The notes under the pieces are model-generated. The model saw only the letters and a program-made list of their open reading frames with translations, was not told the DNA's origin and ran no database searches. This document shows, in pieces, positions 42,338-50,455 of a DNA stretch of 64,000 nucleotides; position 1 is the first letter of the stretch; every line of letters begins with the position of its first letter. The stretch comes from Sphaerochaeta halotolerans (lineage in GTDB: Bacteria; Spirochaetota; Spirochaetia; Sphaerochaetales; Sphaerochaetaceae), in the NCBI RefSeq assembly GCF_003429665.1, contig NZ_QUWK01000009.1, positions 1-64,000 on the forward strand, in the 5' to 3' direction. The translations under genes and the position numbers were made by a program.

Positions 42338-44680
42338 CTACTTGATCTTCTTGAAGATATAAATCCTTGAACCGAAGTCTCCCAACACTCTGGTCATGGC
42401 ATCATAGCCAGTCCCACCGAACTGTTGGTTTAGCTTGATACCTGCCCAGGCAACCTGCTCACCGGTAACCCGGTAGTGTTCAACCTCACTGTCAAGGGTG
42501 ACTGCTTTGCTGATGGTGTCCTGGGCGATACCTCCCTCAGTGATGGGGAGCGGGCTCACCTGGTTGAGTAGATTTCCGAACATTTTGATGTCGATACGCT
42601 GTTGACGGGGGAACACCTCATAGACAGCATTCAGGTCAACTATTTCCACGCGTAGCTTGTCAGAACCTGGATTTGAAGGATTGAGCTTCTGGGCGAAAAG
42701 TACCAGAAGTTCACTCTTGTCCTGGCTTGCTACTGCCCAGACTACCTGGTTGGAGGTGCTGTTTGCCAGCTTCACCCTCGTAAAGGTTCCATACTGCAGC
42801 AAGGCGCGGTGTGCCTTGTAGAAGGCAATCTGTGCCTTAATGGCATCCTTCTGCTGCCCTTTCAGCTTCGTGACATCCAGTTCATAGCCAAGCACGCCGA
42901 ATGCTGCAATGTTGAACCGTGACTCGAGGTCGGTTCTTCTCAGCGTCTGGTGGTTGGGAGAGTCACTGACATGGCTGCCCATGGTTGAGAGGGGGTAGCC
43001 ACAGCTGGTGCCTTCCTGTATATACAACCTGCTGAGAGCATCGGTGTTGTCACTGGTCCATGTCTGTGGCATGTAGCAGAGCATCCCTAGGTCGAAGCGG
43101 TTGCCTCCACTCGCACATGACTCAAAGAGTACATTGGGGAAGGCTGCAGTGAGCTTCTCAAGTAGTTCATAGAGTCCCAGGATATAGCGATGGAAGAATT
43201 CACCGTGGTCTTTCATTTCTCTGTTTGTGCTATACATGTCACTGAATACACGGTTCATGTCCCACTTGATGTAGTTCACGTTTGCAAAATGCCAAACATC
43301 TGAGAGTTGCTTGAAGAGGTAATCCCGTACATCTGGTCTGGTAAGGTCAAGAATGTACTGGTTCCGTCCCACACTTGGGCGCCTGCCTGGTATGGCGACC
43401 ATCCAGTCGGGGTGTTTCTTATACAGCTGGCTTTCAATGCTCACCATCTCCGGTTCCACCCAGAGGCCGAACATCATGCCAAGCCTGTGTACTTCGAGGG
43501 AGAGGTTTTCCAACCCTGAAGGGAGTTTCTTTGGATTTACGGTCCAGTCTCCTAGACTGGTGGTGTCATCGTTGCGGAGTCCAAACCATCCGTCATCGAG
43601 CACGAACAGCTCAATACCGAGGTTGGCACTCTCCTTTGCCAGGTTGATGAGTTTGTCCTCTGTGAATTTGAAGTAGGTTGCTTCCCAGTTGTTGATCAGA
43701 ACCGGTCGTTCACGGAACTTCCAGGGGCCACGAATGATGTGGTTGTTGATGAAGTGGTGGAAGTTCTGGCTTGCTCCATTGAGTGCATCGGGCGAGTAGG
43801 TCAGTATTGCCTCAGGGGTTTGGAATCGGTCTTGCGGGGCGAGGACCCAGCTGAAGGTTGCTGGGTTGATTCCCGTCAGTACCCTGACCTTTCCATAGGG
43901 GGATGTTTCGACCAGTTCGCGATGGTTGGAGCTGTAGATGAGGTTCATCCCGATGGTCTCTCCATTCTCCTTGGTGAGGAAGATGCAGGGGTTGTGATCA
44001 GCGCTGCTGACGCCACTCTTGCTGTCGTTGATCATAATGCCTGGGGCAAGAGGACGTTCATGCATGTACCGCTCACGGGACCATGCTCCATCGAAGGTGA
44101 CCAGCTTCCAGTCATCAGTGTCTAGATCGAGCTGTGCTGATGCAAGGTTCTTGATAGTCACTTCCTCAGTGCTGTCGTTGTACAGGGTGGCACGCCTCGT
44201 GATGACATTGCTGTCTTCGAAGACGGTGTAAGTAAGGGCAAGTCGCAGGGGGAGGCAAGTTTCCTTGAGCATAACTTCCAAGGTGGTACAGGTACTCTTG
44301 TCCCCATAGGACTCAGGCAATCCACTGAAGGTTCTGGGCTTTCCAGGGAGAATGCGGTAGCTCTTGACGATGAAGTCGAGTGTTTGCATGCCACGGGAAT
44401 AGGAAATGTCGACAGAACTCTCTCGATAATCACCTTTGCCCATGGTAGAGTATTCCATGCAGAGGTTGGTGAAGAAGAGGGTTGGATGGTCACTGTCGTA
44501 GGCAGTACCGGTGCCGATGCTGATACTCCTTTTCTCTGCCAATGCATCGATACTGATGGTCTCTTTGCTGAGATATCTGCCATAATAGAGGTGTTCAAGG
44601 TGCCCTGTTTCGGTTATGGCGAACAGGTAGGTGGTTTTCTTTGTGGATAGGTTGAACAGTCGGTCCTTCTTGGAAATCAT
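42338..44680 (-). CDS. Alpha-galactosidase, glycoside hydrolase family 36
   Basis: A 780-residue cytoplasmic GH36 enzyme of normal length. After an N-terminal beta-supersandwich come ELFVLDDGWFG (about 357-367), LWVEPEMV (about 406-413), YIKWDMNR with nucleophile D474, ESCASGGNRFD (about 520-530), and WTSDNTDA with general acid/base D544. These two aspartates are 70 residues apart, as in characterised family members. It releases terminal alpha-galactose from raffinose, melibiose or stachyose. No signal peptide. AAGGAG lies 9 nt before the ATG. It diverges from the mutarotase-like gene at 44784. Confidence 0.95.
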   Translation of the reverse strand: MISKKDRLFNLSTKKTTYLFAITETGHLEHLYYGRYLSKETISIDALAEKRSISIGTGTAYDSDHPTLFFTNLCMEYSTMGKGDYRESSVDISYSRGMQTLDFIVKSYRILPGKPRTFSGLPESYGDKSTCTTLEVMLKETCLPLRLALTYTVFEDSNVITRRATLYNDSTEEVTIKNLASAQLDLDTDDWKLVTFDGAWSRERYMHERPLAPGIMINDSKSGVSSADHNPCIFLTKENGETIGMNLIYSSNHRELVETSPYGKVRVLTGINPATFSWVLAPQDRFQTPEAILTYSPDALNGASQNFHHFINNHIIRGPWKFRERPVLINNWEATYFKFTEDKLINLAKESANLGIELFVLDDGWFGLRNDDTTSLGDWTVNPKKLPSGLENLSLEVHRLGMMFGLWVEPEMVSIESQLYKKHPDWMVAIPGRRPSVGRNQYILDLTRPDVRDYLFKQLSDVWHFANVNYIKWDMNRVFSDMYSTNREMKDHGEFFHRYILGLYELLEKLTAAFPNVLFESCASGGNRFDLGMLCYMPQTWTSDNTDALSRLYIQEGTSCGYPLSTMGSHVSDSPNHQTLRRTDLESRFNIAAFGVLGYELDVTKLKGQQKDAIKAQIAFYKAHRALLQYGTFTRVKLANSTSNQVVWAVASQDKSELLVLFAQKLNPSNPGSDKLRVEIVDLNAVYEVFPRQQRIDIKMFGNLLNQVSPLPITEGGIAQDTISKAVTLDSEVEHYRVTGEQVAWAGIKLNQQFGGTGYDAMTRVLGDFGSRIYIFKKIK

Positions 44681-44699
44681 AGAATGGTACTCCTTGAAC

Positions 44700-44749
44700 T
44701 TGGAAACGGTCTATGCTACCAGTATACTGTCATTGAGCTGTTTTTAACA
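44700..44749. promoter_or_regulatory. Divergent promoters sharing one palindromic -10 (AGTATACT)
   Basis: AGTATACT at 44721-44728 reads as TATACT on both strands. For the plus gene TTGGAA (44700-44705) is 17 bp upstream. For the minus GH36 gene TGTTAA (44744-44749 complement) is 17 bp upstream. The two polymerases could not occupy the site together. Confidence 0.45.
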
Positions 44750-44783
44750 CCATGTTGTGGAGCTTTTAAAAGGAGAAGTAGGT

Positions 44784-46028
44784 ATGGATATTCGTCGACT
44801 GAGATTATGGGAAAGCAGGAATGCCACTGTTCTTACCAACGACCTGATCCAGGTGGTGTTGGAAGACCAGGGTAGTATGGTGCTGGAACTCAGTGCGCTC
44901 TTGGAAAAGGGTGGACGGATTAATGCTCATCTGATGCCATATTACCGTGGAACGGGTACTTCTGTGTTCAGCGATGAGAATGCCGAGTTTTGGAAAACCA
45001 GTCCGTTCCTCTACCAGAAAGCAGGATCCTATTTCAGTTTCCCAAACTATGGTCCTTCCTATGATGGAATCCAAGGACTCCAAGAGCAGAGTGGGTTCAC
45101 AGCCTCTGCGTATTGGATGGTGGAGCGCTATGGAACAGATCCTGAGTTTGGAGGGGTCTGGCTTATGAGCATGGTACGAAACAGGAAGGAACACTACCAG
45201 GTACGGAAGATTGATATGTTGCTTCCGAACCATCCTGTACATTATACGGCAATTTTCATTACCAACAACGGGAGTGAAGACCTGCTTGCCAATACTGCTT
45301 GGAATAATGAGGTTGGCTCTCCTTTTTTGGAGTCTGGTTGTGTGCTTAATGCCAGTGCACAGAGTTGGAGGACTGGGCCGGAAGAATCCCTTACCGGAGT
45401 TGTTTCACGCTTGCAGCCCAACGTTCAGTTTGATGACTGGAAGAAGGCTCCTCTGAAGCAAGGAGGAACTGTCGATTTGACTGAGGTTTCTCCCCCCATT
45501 GGAAAGACTGACTTTATCAGTGGGGCAATCCCAAGGCTCTCCAACCTTGGTTGGTCAAGTGTGATCAACCCGAGGCAGCAGATGGTCTACTTTACCTTCT
45601 TCCCCGGCCCTCAGGCATTGGGAGAAGGGGAGATCGGGCTGAATTTCAACAACTTCCTCTTTGACTATGGTGGGCGTACTGAGACTCCTTGGGCGCTGTA
45701 TCCGGGAGGGATGAGTCAACAGTACTCGATTAACTGTGGATCGGGTACAAACAATCTGTATGCCGGTACCAAGGAAGCATCTGCTTCTGATACCTTGTTC
45801 GATGCTGATACTACGGTAATCATACCAGCAGGAGAGACGCGTTCTCTCTACTACGCAACAGCTTTTGCTCCGTACGACAACAACCGAATTGGCGGGAATT
45901 TCTACACTGTAGAGCAGGTGGAGGAGGGACTCCTCCTCAAGAGGACGAGGAGTTACGCAATCATCCCAGCTGACTCGGTATTCCACTGTATCAAGACCCT
46001 GGCAAAACGTGTAATGGCAACTGATTAA
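44784..46028 (+). CDS. Hypothetical galactose-mutarotase-like (beta-sandwich) protein
   Basis: A 414-residue cytoplasmic protein without signal peptide or membrane segment. The pattern of tryptophan- and aromatic-rich strands (NDLIQVVLEDQGSMVLEL; HLMPYYRGTG; NTAWNNEVGSPFLESG) resembles aldose-epimerase-superfamily or DUF-type carbohydrate-binding sandwiches, but no catalytic motif was recognised. Being divergent from the GH36 gene it probably acts on galactosides or binds a sugar. The ORF track starts at a GTG (44757). The ATG at 44784 follows AGGAG and is preferred. Confidence 0.75.
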   Translation: MDIRRLRLWESRNATVLTNDLIQVVLEDQGSMVLELSALLEKGGRINAHLMPYYRGTGTSVFSDENAEFWKTSPFLYQKAGSYFSFPNYGPSYDGIQGLQEQSGFTASAYWMVERYGTDPEFGGVWLMSMVRNRKEHYQVRKIDMLLPNHPVHYTAIFITNNGSEDLLANTAWNNEVGSPFLESGCVLNASAQSWRTGPEESLTGVVSRLQPNVQFDDWKKAPLKQGGTVDLTEVSPPIGKTDFISGAIPRLSNLGWSSVINPRQQMVYFTFFPGPQALGEGEIGLNFNNFLFDYGGRTETPWALYPGGMSQQYSINCGSGTNNLYAGTKEASASDTLFDADTTVIIPAGETRSLYYATAFAPYDNNRIGGNFYTVEQVEEGLLLKRTRSYAIIPADSVFHCIKTLAKRVMATD

Positions 46029-46030
46029 AA

Positions 46031-46058
46031 GAAAGGCCACCCCGGTGAGAGGGTGGTC
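46031..46058. terminator. Bidirectional terminator
   Basis: GGCCACCC, 8-nt loop, GGGTGGTC. On the minus strand it is followed by TTTCTTTT, serving the secreted-protein gene at 46083. On the plus strand it lies 7 nt after the mutarotase-like stop. Confidence 0.7.
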
Positions 46059-46082
46059 TTGGACAGACAAGTTTGTATTGGT

Positions 46083-46607
46083 TTATTGAGCATAATATTC
46101 TACGTAAACGGTTCCAGTGTAGGTAGCTTGTGTCGCATTGGCTGCTTCGGTAGCATTGAGTTGTACATTAATGGGATAGCTGTCAACAACCATTTGATTA
46201 ACGCCAGTTCTGTTAGTAATCTCAACTGAAGCAGGAGGCGTTGCTTCAGTGGTGTACTGAACGGATCCAACTTTAACAGTGTAGTTGATAGGGCTTACCG
46301 TGCCATTTGTCAGCTGTGTTGCTCTGAGCTTAAGAATATAACCATCTCGGTTATTGGTCTTGGTCAGTACATACCCAATGGCGGGGTCAGTCAGTTCATC
46401 TTCAGCTGACATTTCGTAACTATCTAGAGCAGTTGCATTCTGGAAGCTTGATACATCAGTTGCCGTTTCTTCAGCAATCTTTATAACGTTTACACCCTGG
46501 ATCACTGTAGAGACATCAAAAGTATCAGATGTAGTCGGATCAACAGCAAATACAGTGAAGGAAGCGAGAGCCAGTACCAACAAAGTTGCAATAATATTCT
46601 TCTTCAT
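46083..46607 (-). CDS. Small secreted protein A (unknown family)
   Basis: A 174-residue protein. Residues 1-21 are a signal peptide (KKNIIATLLVLALASFTVFA, cleaved before VDPTTS). The mature part is rich in Thr, Asn, Val and Ala, has no cysteine and looks all-beta. It ends with NATEAANATQATYTGTVYVEYYAQ. The last strands resemble pilin-like or spore-coat-U-like/DUF4402 surface subunits, but this is only an impression. A related gene lies at 48332. The ATG at 46607 is 8 nt from AAAGGA; the track's ATG at 46616 overlaps that ribosome site. Confidence 0.8.
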   Translation of the reverse strand: MKKNIIATLLVLALASFTVFAVDPTTSDTFDVSTVIQGVNVIKIAEETATDVSSFQNATALDSYEMSAEDELTDPAIGYVLTKTNNRDGYILKLRATQLTNGTVSPINYTVKVGSVQYTTEATPPASVEITNRTGVNQMVVDSYPINVQLNATEAANATQATYTGTVYVEYYAQ

Positions 46608-46665
46608 TTTAAACATCCTTTAGGAGCTACGCTCCAGTGCAAGTTATCTATGCTTTCCCAAGCAC
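46608..46665 (-). promoter_or_regulatory. Structured leader of secreted gene A, shared with gene B
   Basis: The leader has a GTGC...TTGGGAAAGC...AACTTGCAC segment, then the hairpin GGAGC-GTA-GCTCC (46623-46635), then the ribosome site AAAGGATG. The same order occurs before gene B. AAAGGATGTTT resembles a CsrA target overlapping the ribosome site. Confidence 0.55.
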
Positions 46666-46671
46666 ATTTAT

Positions 46672-46700
46672 ATAATAGTAATTCTAAGGACTTATGTCAA
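46672..46700 (-). promoter_or_regulatory. Promoter of secreted gene A
   Basis: Minus strand TTGACA (46695-46700), 17-bp spacer, TATTAT (46672-46677). Perfect -35. The bases TTGACATAAGTC are identical in the promoter of gene B. The gap from 46701 to 47049 is AT-rich and shows no other recognised feature. Confidence 0.75.
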
Positions 46701-47026
46701 CAGGTGTGATTAGTTTTTTGAAAATACTGAGCAATGTAATAGAAAATATTACAATAATATGTTTAAGTTATTATAATATAAAAGAATAAAAAATTCTTAA
46801 CGTAAGATAAACTTATGTCAACTTATAGCAATCAAAGTTTGATATTTGAGCATGTTTTACTATGGTTATACAAATAGTACCAAAATAATTCTTTGTAATG
46901 TACTAACTATGACAGAAGTTGGTGAAATATATGCCTATTTACTGATAATCTATACTGATTGTGACAATATCTCATTAAATATGGGTAGAAGTTTGTAGAA
47001 GTGGCTGCATGTAGATCGAAGAATAA

Positions 47027-47055
47027 TTCTAATACAAGTGGAATTATCCTATAAT
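47027..47055 (+). promoter_or_regulatory. Possible promoter of the AraC/GyrI-like gene
   Basis: A consensus TATAAT at 47050-47055 with a weak -35 TTCTAA (47027-47032) at 17 bp. Confidence 0.4.
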
Positions 47056-47132
47056 CTGAAACTGAGCAAGGACGGTCAAGCTCAAGTTTTGTTTCTCAGC
47101 TAGAGTGCAGTCAATGGAGTTGTAAGGTGACT

Positions 47133-48014
47133 ATGAGAGAAGAACACAAAGAAGCGGTCCAAAGGATGCTGGAGTTTATTGATGAGCATCTAAGTAAGCC
47201 GATCACACTACATCAACTGGCACAGGCTGCCCAGTATTCCCCCTGGCATAGCGCGCGAATGTTCAAGGAGACTACTGGTATGGCTCCATTCACCTACTTG
47301 AGGCACCGACGTTTGAGTGAAGCCGCAAGAAGGTTGGAGAAGCCAGAACAGAAAGTGGTGGATGTGGCGTTTGATTTTGTGTTTGATTCTCATGAAGGAT
47401 TCACAAGGGCGTTCTCAAAACAGTTTGGGATGAACCCGAATGAGTTCAGGCAGCACTGGAATGAGTTTGTCACGAATAGAGCTGCGCGTCGCACAACAAC
47501 CCCAAAACAAGATTCTGAAGGAGAAACTACAATGAAGACTGTATTCGTACAAGTGGTGGATCGCCCGGAGCGAAAAGCTGTTGTGAAGAGCTCGCAGAAG
47601 GCAACTGACTACTTTTCCTATTGTGAAGAGGTTGGTTGTGATGTTTGGGAGGTGCTGAGTTCTATCAAGGAAGCTCTCTACGAGCCGGTAGGGATGTGGA
47701 TGCCTGAGAATTTGAGAAGAATCGGAACTGGTGAATACATGCAGGGGGTAGAGGTTCCCAAAGATTTTGCTGGAATTGTTCCCAAGGGGTACGATCTGAT
47801 TGATCTCCCTGCTTGCCAGATGATGATATTCCAGGGACCTCCGTTTGAAGACGAGGACTTTGAAGAAGCAATAGCAGGACTGTGGGATGTGATGAAGAGG
47901 TATGATCCAACATTCTACGGGTTTACCTGGGCAGACGAAGATGGTCCCAGGTTCCAGATGGAACCATTGGGGTATCGAGGATATATAGAAGCAAGGCCTT
48001 GTAAGAGGGTCTGA
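47133..48014 (+). CDS. AraC-family regulator with GyrI-like effector domain
   Basis: A 293-residue regulator. Residues about 1-105 are the AraC DNA-binding domain: LHQLAQAAQYSPWHSARMFKETTGMAPFTYLR and VAFDFVFDSHEGFTRAFSKQFGMNPNEFR. A linker with QDSEGETTMK leads to a GyrI-like small-molecule-binding domain (about 130-293). Rob/SoxS/BmrR-like proteins of this plan respond to small hydrophobic ligands. The start at 47133 follows AAGGTG; the track's 47127 is a GTG. It stands between the two secreted-protein genes, both on the opposite strand, and could regulate them. Confidence 0.9.
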   Translation: MREEHKEAVQRMLEFIDEHLSKPITLHQLAQAAQYSPWHSARMFKETTGMAPFTYLRHRRLSEAARRLEKPEQKVVDVAFDFVFDSHEGFTRAFSKQFGMNPNEFRQHWNEFVTNRAARRTTTPKQDSEGETTMKTVFVQVVDRPERKAVVKSSQKATDYFSYCEEVGCDVWEVLSSIKEALYEPVGMWMPENLRRIGTGEYMQGVEVPKDFAGIVPKGYDLIDLPACQMMIFQGPPFEDEDFEEAIAGLWDVMKRYDPTFYGFTWADEDGPRFQMEPLGYRGYIEARPCKRV

Positions 48015-48043
48015 AATAATAGATAAACCATTGAATGTATTGC

Positions 48044-48076
48044 AGCCTCCCCAAATAGGGGAGGCTGTTTGATTTT
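48044..48076 (+). terminator. Terminator of the AraC/GyrI-like gene
   Basis: AGCCTCCCC, loop AAATA, GGGGAGGCT, then GTTTGATTTT, 30 nt after the stop. The following 48077-48271 shows nothing recognised. Confidence 0.75.
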
Positions 48077-48271
48077 CGGTAGAGTAAACAGGCCAAGATG
48101 AGAATCTTGTTCAGTAGGAACGAAGCCAGTCCAGACAGATCCAATGTTGGTCGTTTTGGATTCTGTGACAATCTTATCTGGAACCCGGAATCACCAATTC
48201 GCGCTATCAGAGGCTTAAAACACCACTCTCTGAGGAAAATGTGACTATTCTTCCTGGAACCGAAAATTATA

Positions 48272-48311
48272 TTAAAAGAAGGTTGACTAAAGTTGGCCAA
48301 CCTTCTTTTAA
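48272..48311 (-). terminator. Terminator of secreted gene B
   Basis: A 14-bp perfect stem (TTAAAAGAAGGTTG with CAACCTTCTTTTAA) around a 12-nt loop, 20 nt after the gene B stop. An A/T-rich tail is present on both sides. Confidence 0.7.
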
Positions 48312-48331
48312 ATTTCTTTATTGTTAAGTAT

Positions 48332-48859
48332 TTATTCAGCAGTAATATTAAAAGTTATCACACCAGTGTAACCGCCTGTTGCAGCTGAGAAATAGTCGTT
48401 TTGATTCAGCTCTGCTGAAATTTTGTGACTTACAACTATCATTCCGTTTTGTGCTTCAGTTGCATTAATCGCCCTTACTACAACTGCACTCTCAGTAGTG
48501 TTTGTTATATAATTTGCATTATTTGCAGTAACTGTATAATTGATAACTGGAGCATTTGTTAAAGTTTCATTAGTAGTTTCCATAGCTTCAGCTGACATTG
48601 AAATGCTATAAGGTACATTTGTTGCCATTGTTAAGTATGCATCCTCAACAGTATCGCTCCCATCTTCAACGAAAGTAATGGCTATCGAATCCTCAGACGT
48701 TAATCCTAAGAAATGTCCATAATTATTAAGCGTAGCAGGCGCTACAGTAATTTTAAAATTACTTTTCCCAGCAACATTTGTCGTTAAATCTAATTCCGCA
48801 GCAAACACGCCAGCCATTCCGATTACCAGTACCAATAAGATTGCAATAGTCTTTTTCAT
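48332..48859 (-). CDS. Small secreted protein B (paralogue-like to protein A)
   Basis: A 175-residue protein. The signal peptide MKKTIAILLVLVIGMAGVFA is cleaved before AELDLTT. The mature part is cysteine-free, rich in Asn/Thr/Ala and predicted all-beta. It ends INATEAQN...GGYTGVITFNITAE. Length, signal peptide, a shared NATEAxN motif and the closing YTG strand link it to protein A at 46083, though overall identity is low. Probably a surface or pilus-like subunit; function unknown. The ATG at 48859 is preferred over 48868, which overlaps the ribosome site AAAAGG. Confidence 0.8.
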   Translation of the reverse strand: MKKTIAILLVLVIGMAGVFAAELDLTTNVAGKSNFKITVAPATLNNYGHFLGLTSEDSIAITFVEDGSDTVEDAYLTMATNVPYSISMSAEAMETTNETLTNAPVINYTVTANNANYITNTTESAVVVRAINATEAQNGMIVVSHKISAELNQNDYFSAATGGYTGVITFNITAE

Positions 48860-48922
48860 ATCATTCATCCTTTTTAAGGGCAGTGCCCTTGTGCAAGTTA
48901 TTAAGCTCTTTTCCCTAAGCTT
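48860..48922 (-). promoter_or_regulatory. Structured leader of secreted gene B
   Basis: Contains AGCTTAGGGAAAAGAGCTTAATAACTTGCAC-like sequence, the hairpin AAGGGC-ACT-GCCCTT (48876-48890) and ribosome site AAAAAGGATG. Arrangement and the TAACTTGCAC block match the gene A leader. Confidence 0.55.
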
Positions 48923-48928
48923 GTCTGT

Positions 48929-48957
48929 ATATTAATAAGAAAGGAGACTTATGTCAA
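48929..48957 (-). promoter_or_regulatory. Promoter of secreted gene B
   Basis: Minus strand TTGACA (48952-48957), 17-bp spacer, TAATAT (48929-48934). The -35 region TTGACATAAGTC is identical to gene A's. Confidence 0.75.
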
Positions 48958-49134
48958 TACTAAACTAAAAAAAGTTTGAAAAAACCTGATAATTTTTTTA
49001 TAAATTTCTAAATATTTAAATTATATAGATTTAGGAAATATCCATCTTATTATAACTTGTGACAAATGGGTGTGTTTAAGACAGTATTCCATCAGTTTAC
49101 ACTTTTTGTCTGGGTCTTGGGTAAGAGCTAATTG

Positions 49135-49148
49135 GGGTATATATACCC
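49135..49148. repeat. Perfect 14-bp palindrome
   Basis: GGGTATATATACCC in the AT-rich gap between secreted gene B and tRNA-Cys. Possibly a regulator site; no gene is adjacent. The rest of 48960-49370 is AT-rich with nothing else recognised. Confidence 0.4.
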
Positions 49149-49373
49149 TACTTACGTTATAAGTACGGTGGAAGCAAAAGCCGGTTTTTCTGTATGAACT
49201 TGAATAAATATTCAGCTATGAGCGGTATTTTTAGTCGGTTAGCGCTTTTTATGAGTAAATACACAGGCAATATGCATGGATCGTGTAAGAACCCTTGCAA
49301 GCTGATATGTGCCAGGGTTATTGATATATATAAGGAACCGAGGTTTTATGCTTGGTAAGGATTTATATAGAGA

Positions 49374-49402
49374 AACAGCCGCTGAATTGTTCAGCGGCTG
49401 TT
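49374..49402 (-). terminator. Terminator of tRNA-Cys
   Basis: AACAGCCGCTGAA, 3-nt loop, TTCAGCGGCTGTT (13-bp perfect stem), 4 nt past the tRNA 3' end on the minus strand, followed by TCTCTAT. Confidence 0.7.
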
Positions 49403-49406
49403 AAAG

Positions 49407-49478
49407 AGGTGCCAATCGGATTCGAACCGATGTATAAAGGTTTTGCAGACCTTTCCCTTACCACTTGGGTATGGCACC
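49407..49478 (-). tRNA. tRNA-Cys (GCA anticodon)
   Basis: The minus strand reads GGTGCCATACCCAAGTGGTA at the 5' end. The acceptor stem GGTGCCA pairs with TGGCACC, the discriminator is U (usual for Cys), the anticodon loop is CTGCAAA giving GCA, and the T-arm is GGTTCGAATCC. The 3' CCA is not encoded. Confidence 0.95.
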
Positions 49479-49496
49479 AATGCTCATTGCATGATG

Positions 49497-49525
49497 AACA
49501 TAACAGGTTTTTAACCGATAATCAA
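49497..49525 (-). promoter_or_regulatory. Promoter of tRNA-Cys
   Basis: Minus strand TTGATT (49520-49525), 17-bp spacer, TATGTT (49497-49502), about 20 nt before the tRNA 5' end. Confidence 0.5.
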
Positions 49526-49663
49526 GTAGAATTGGATTCTTTCTTGCCGGAGAGTAGCTGGTCCTCTGCTTTTCTCTTGTTCTTCCATTGACAGATGAAC
49601 GTTTATGATTGTATGCTCTGTTTGTAACGGGTTAAAAGTACAAAAACATTCAAGGAAGTGTTC

Positions 49664-50446
49664 ATGTCAAACATACCAGCAAGCAGACAGCACGATATTC
49701 TCACTCTCATTCGTCAGGAGGGGAGTGTGACGGTCAGCTTGCTAGCTGAACAGTTTTCTGTCAGTGAACTTACCATCAGACGTGATCTCGACCACCTTGC
49801 AAAGAAAGGCTTGGTTGAACGTACCCATGGAGGGGCGACTGCCAGGAGAAATCTTCCGGTGGAACCAGACTACCTGCAGAAAGCAAGTGAATACCCCCAA
49901 GAGAAAGCAGCCATTGCAGAAAAAGTCGCTTCTTTCGTAGAAGAAGGCGATACGCTCTACATCAACAGTGGTTCCACCACGTTTGAAGTGATTAGGGCAG
50001 TAGTTGCACTGGAGAAGCGAGTGACCATTGTCACCAACAACATCGATGCCATCTACCTCTGTAAAGAGAGTGAAATTGTCAGACTTATTCTAGCCGGTGG
50101 CATCTACCGAAACCGAAGCCATTCAGTCTCTGGTTCTCTCTCTTCTCTGATCATAAGCCAGATACATGCAAACAAGGCCATCATAGGAGTGGATGGGTTT
50201 TCCCCATCCGCAGGACTCACTACCCCCATCTTAGAAGAGGCTGAGACCACCCGGGCCATGATCGAGCACACGGTGGGCAACGTGTTTGTCGTGGCAGCAA
50301 GCAACAAGATTGGGGTGGTGTCAAACTTCAAGACTGTCTCTCTTGACCAGGTCGATGCCCTGGTAACGGATGAAAAGGGAGCAGAGATAGTTAAGCAAAT
50401 GGAGATTCCAGAGAGTCTGGAAATCATCGTAGCAACCAATATATAG
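49664..50446 (+). CDS. DeoR/GlpR-family transcriptional regulator
   Basis: A 260-residue repressor. The DeoR helix-turn-helix is at about 5-60 (RQHDILTLIRQEGSVTVSLLAEQFSVSELTIRRDLDHLAKKGLVERTHGGA). The sugar-phosphate sensor domain has TLYINSGSTTFEV, VTNN and GVDGFSPSAGLTTP. These regulators respond to phosphorylated sugars. It precedes the malate/lactate dehydrogenase and malic enzyme genes by 9 bp, suggesting it controls them. The ATG at 49664 follows AAGGAAG; the track's 49658 is a GTG. Confidence 0.92.
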   Translation: MSNIPASRQHDILTLIRQEGSVTVSLLAEQFSVSELTIRRDLDHLAKKGLVERTHGGATARRNLPVEPDYLQKASEYPQEKAAIAEKVASFVEEGDTLYINSGSTTFEVIRAVVALEKRVTIVTNNIDAIYLCKESEIVRLILAGGIYRNRSHSVSGSLSSLIISQIHANKAIIGVDGFSPSAGLTTPILEEAETTRAMIEHTVGNVFVVAASNKIGVVSNFKTVSLDQVDALVTDEKGAEIVKQMEIPESLEIIVATNI

Positions 50447-50455
50447 GAGTGCCGT

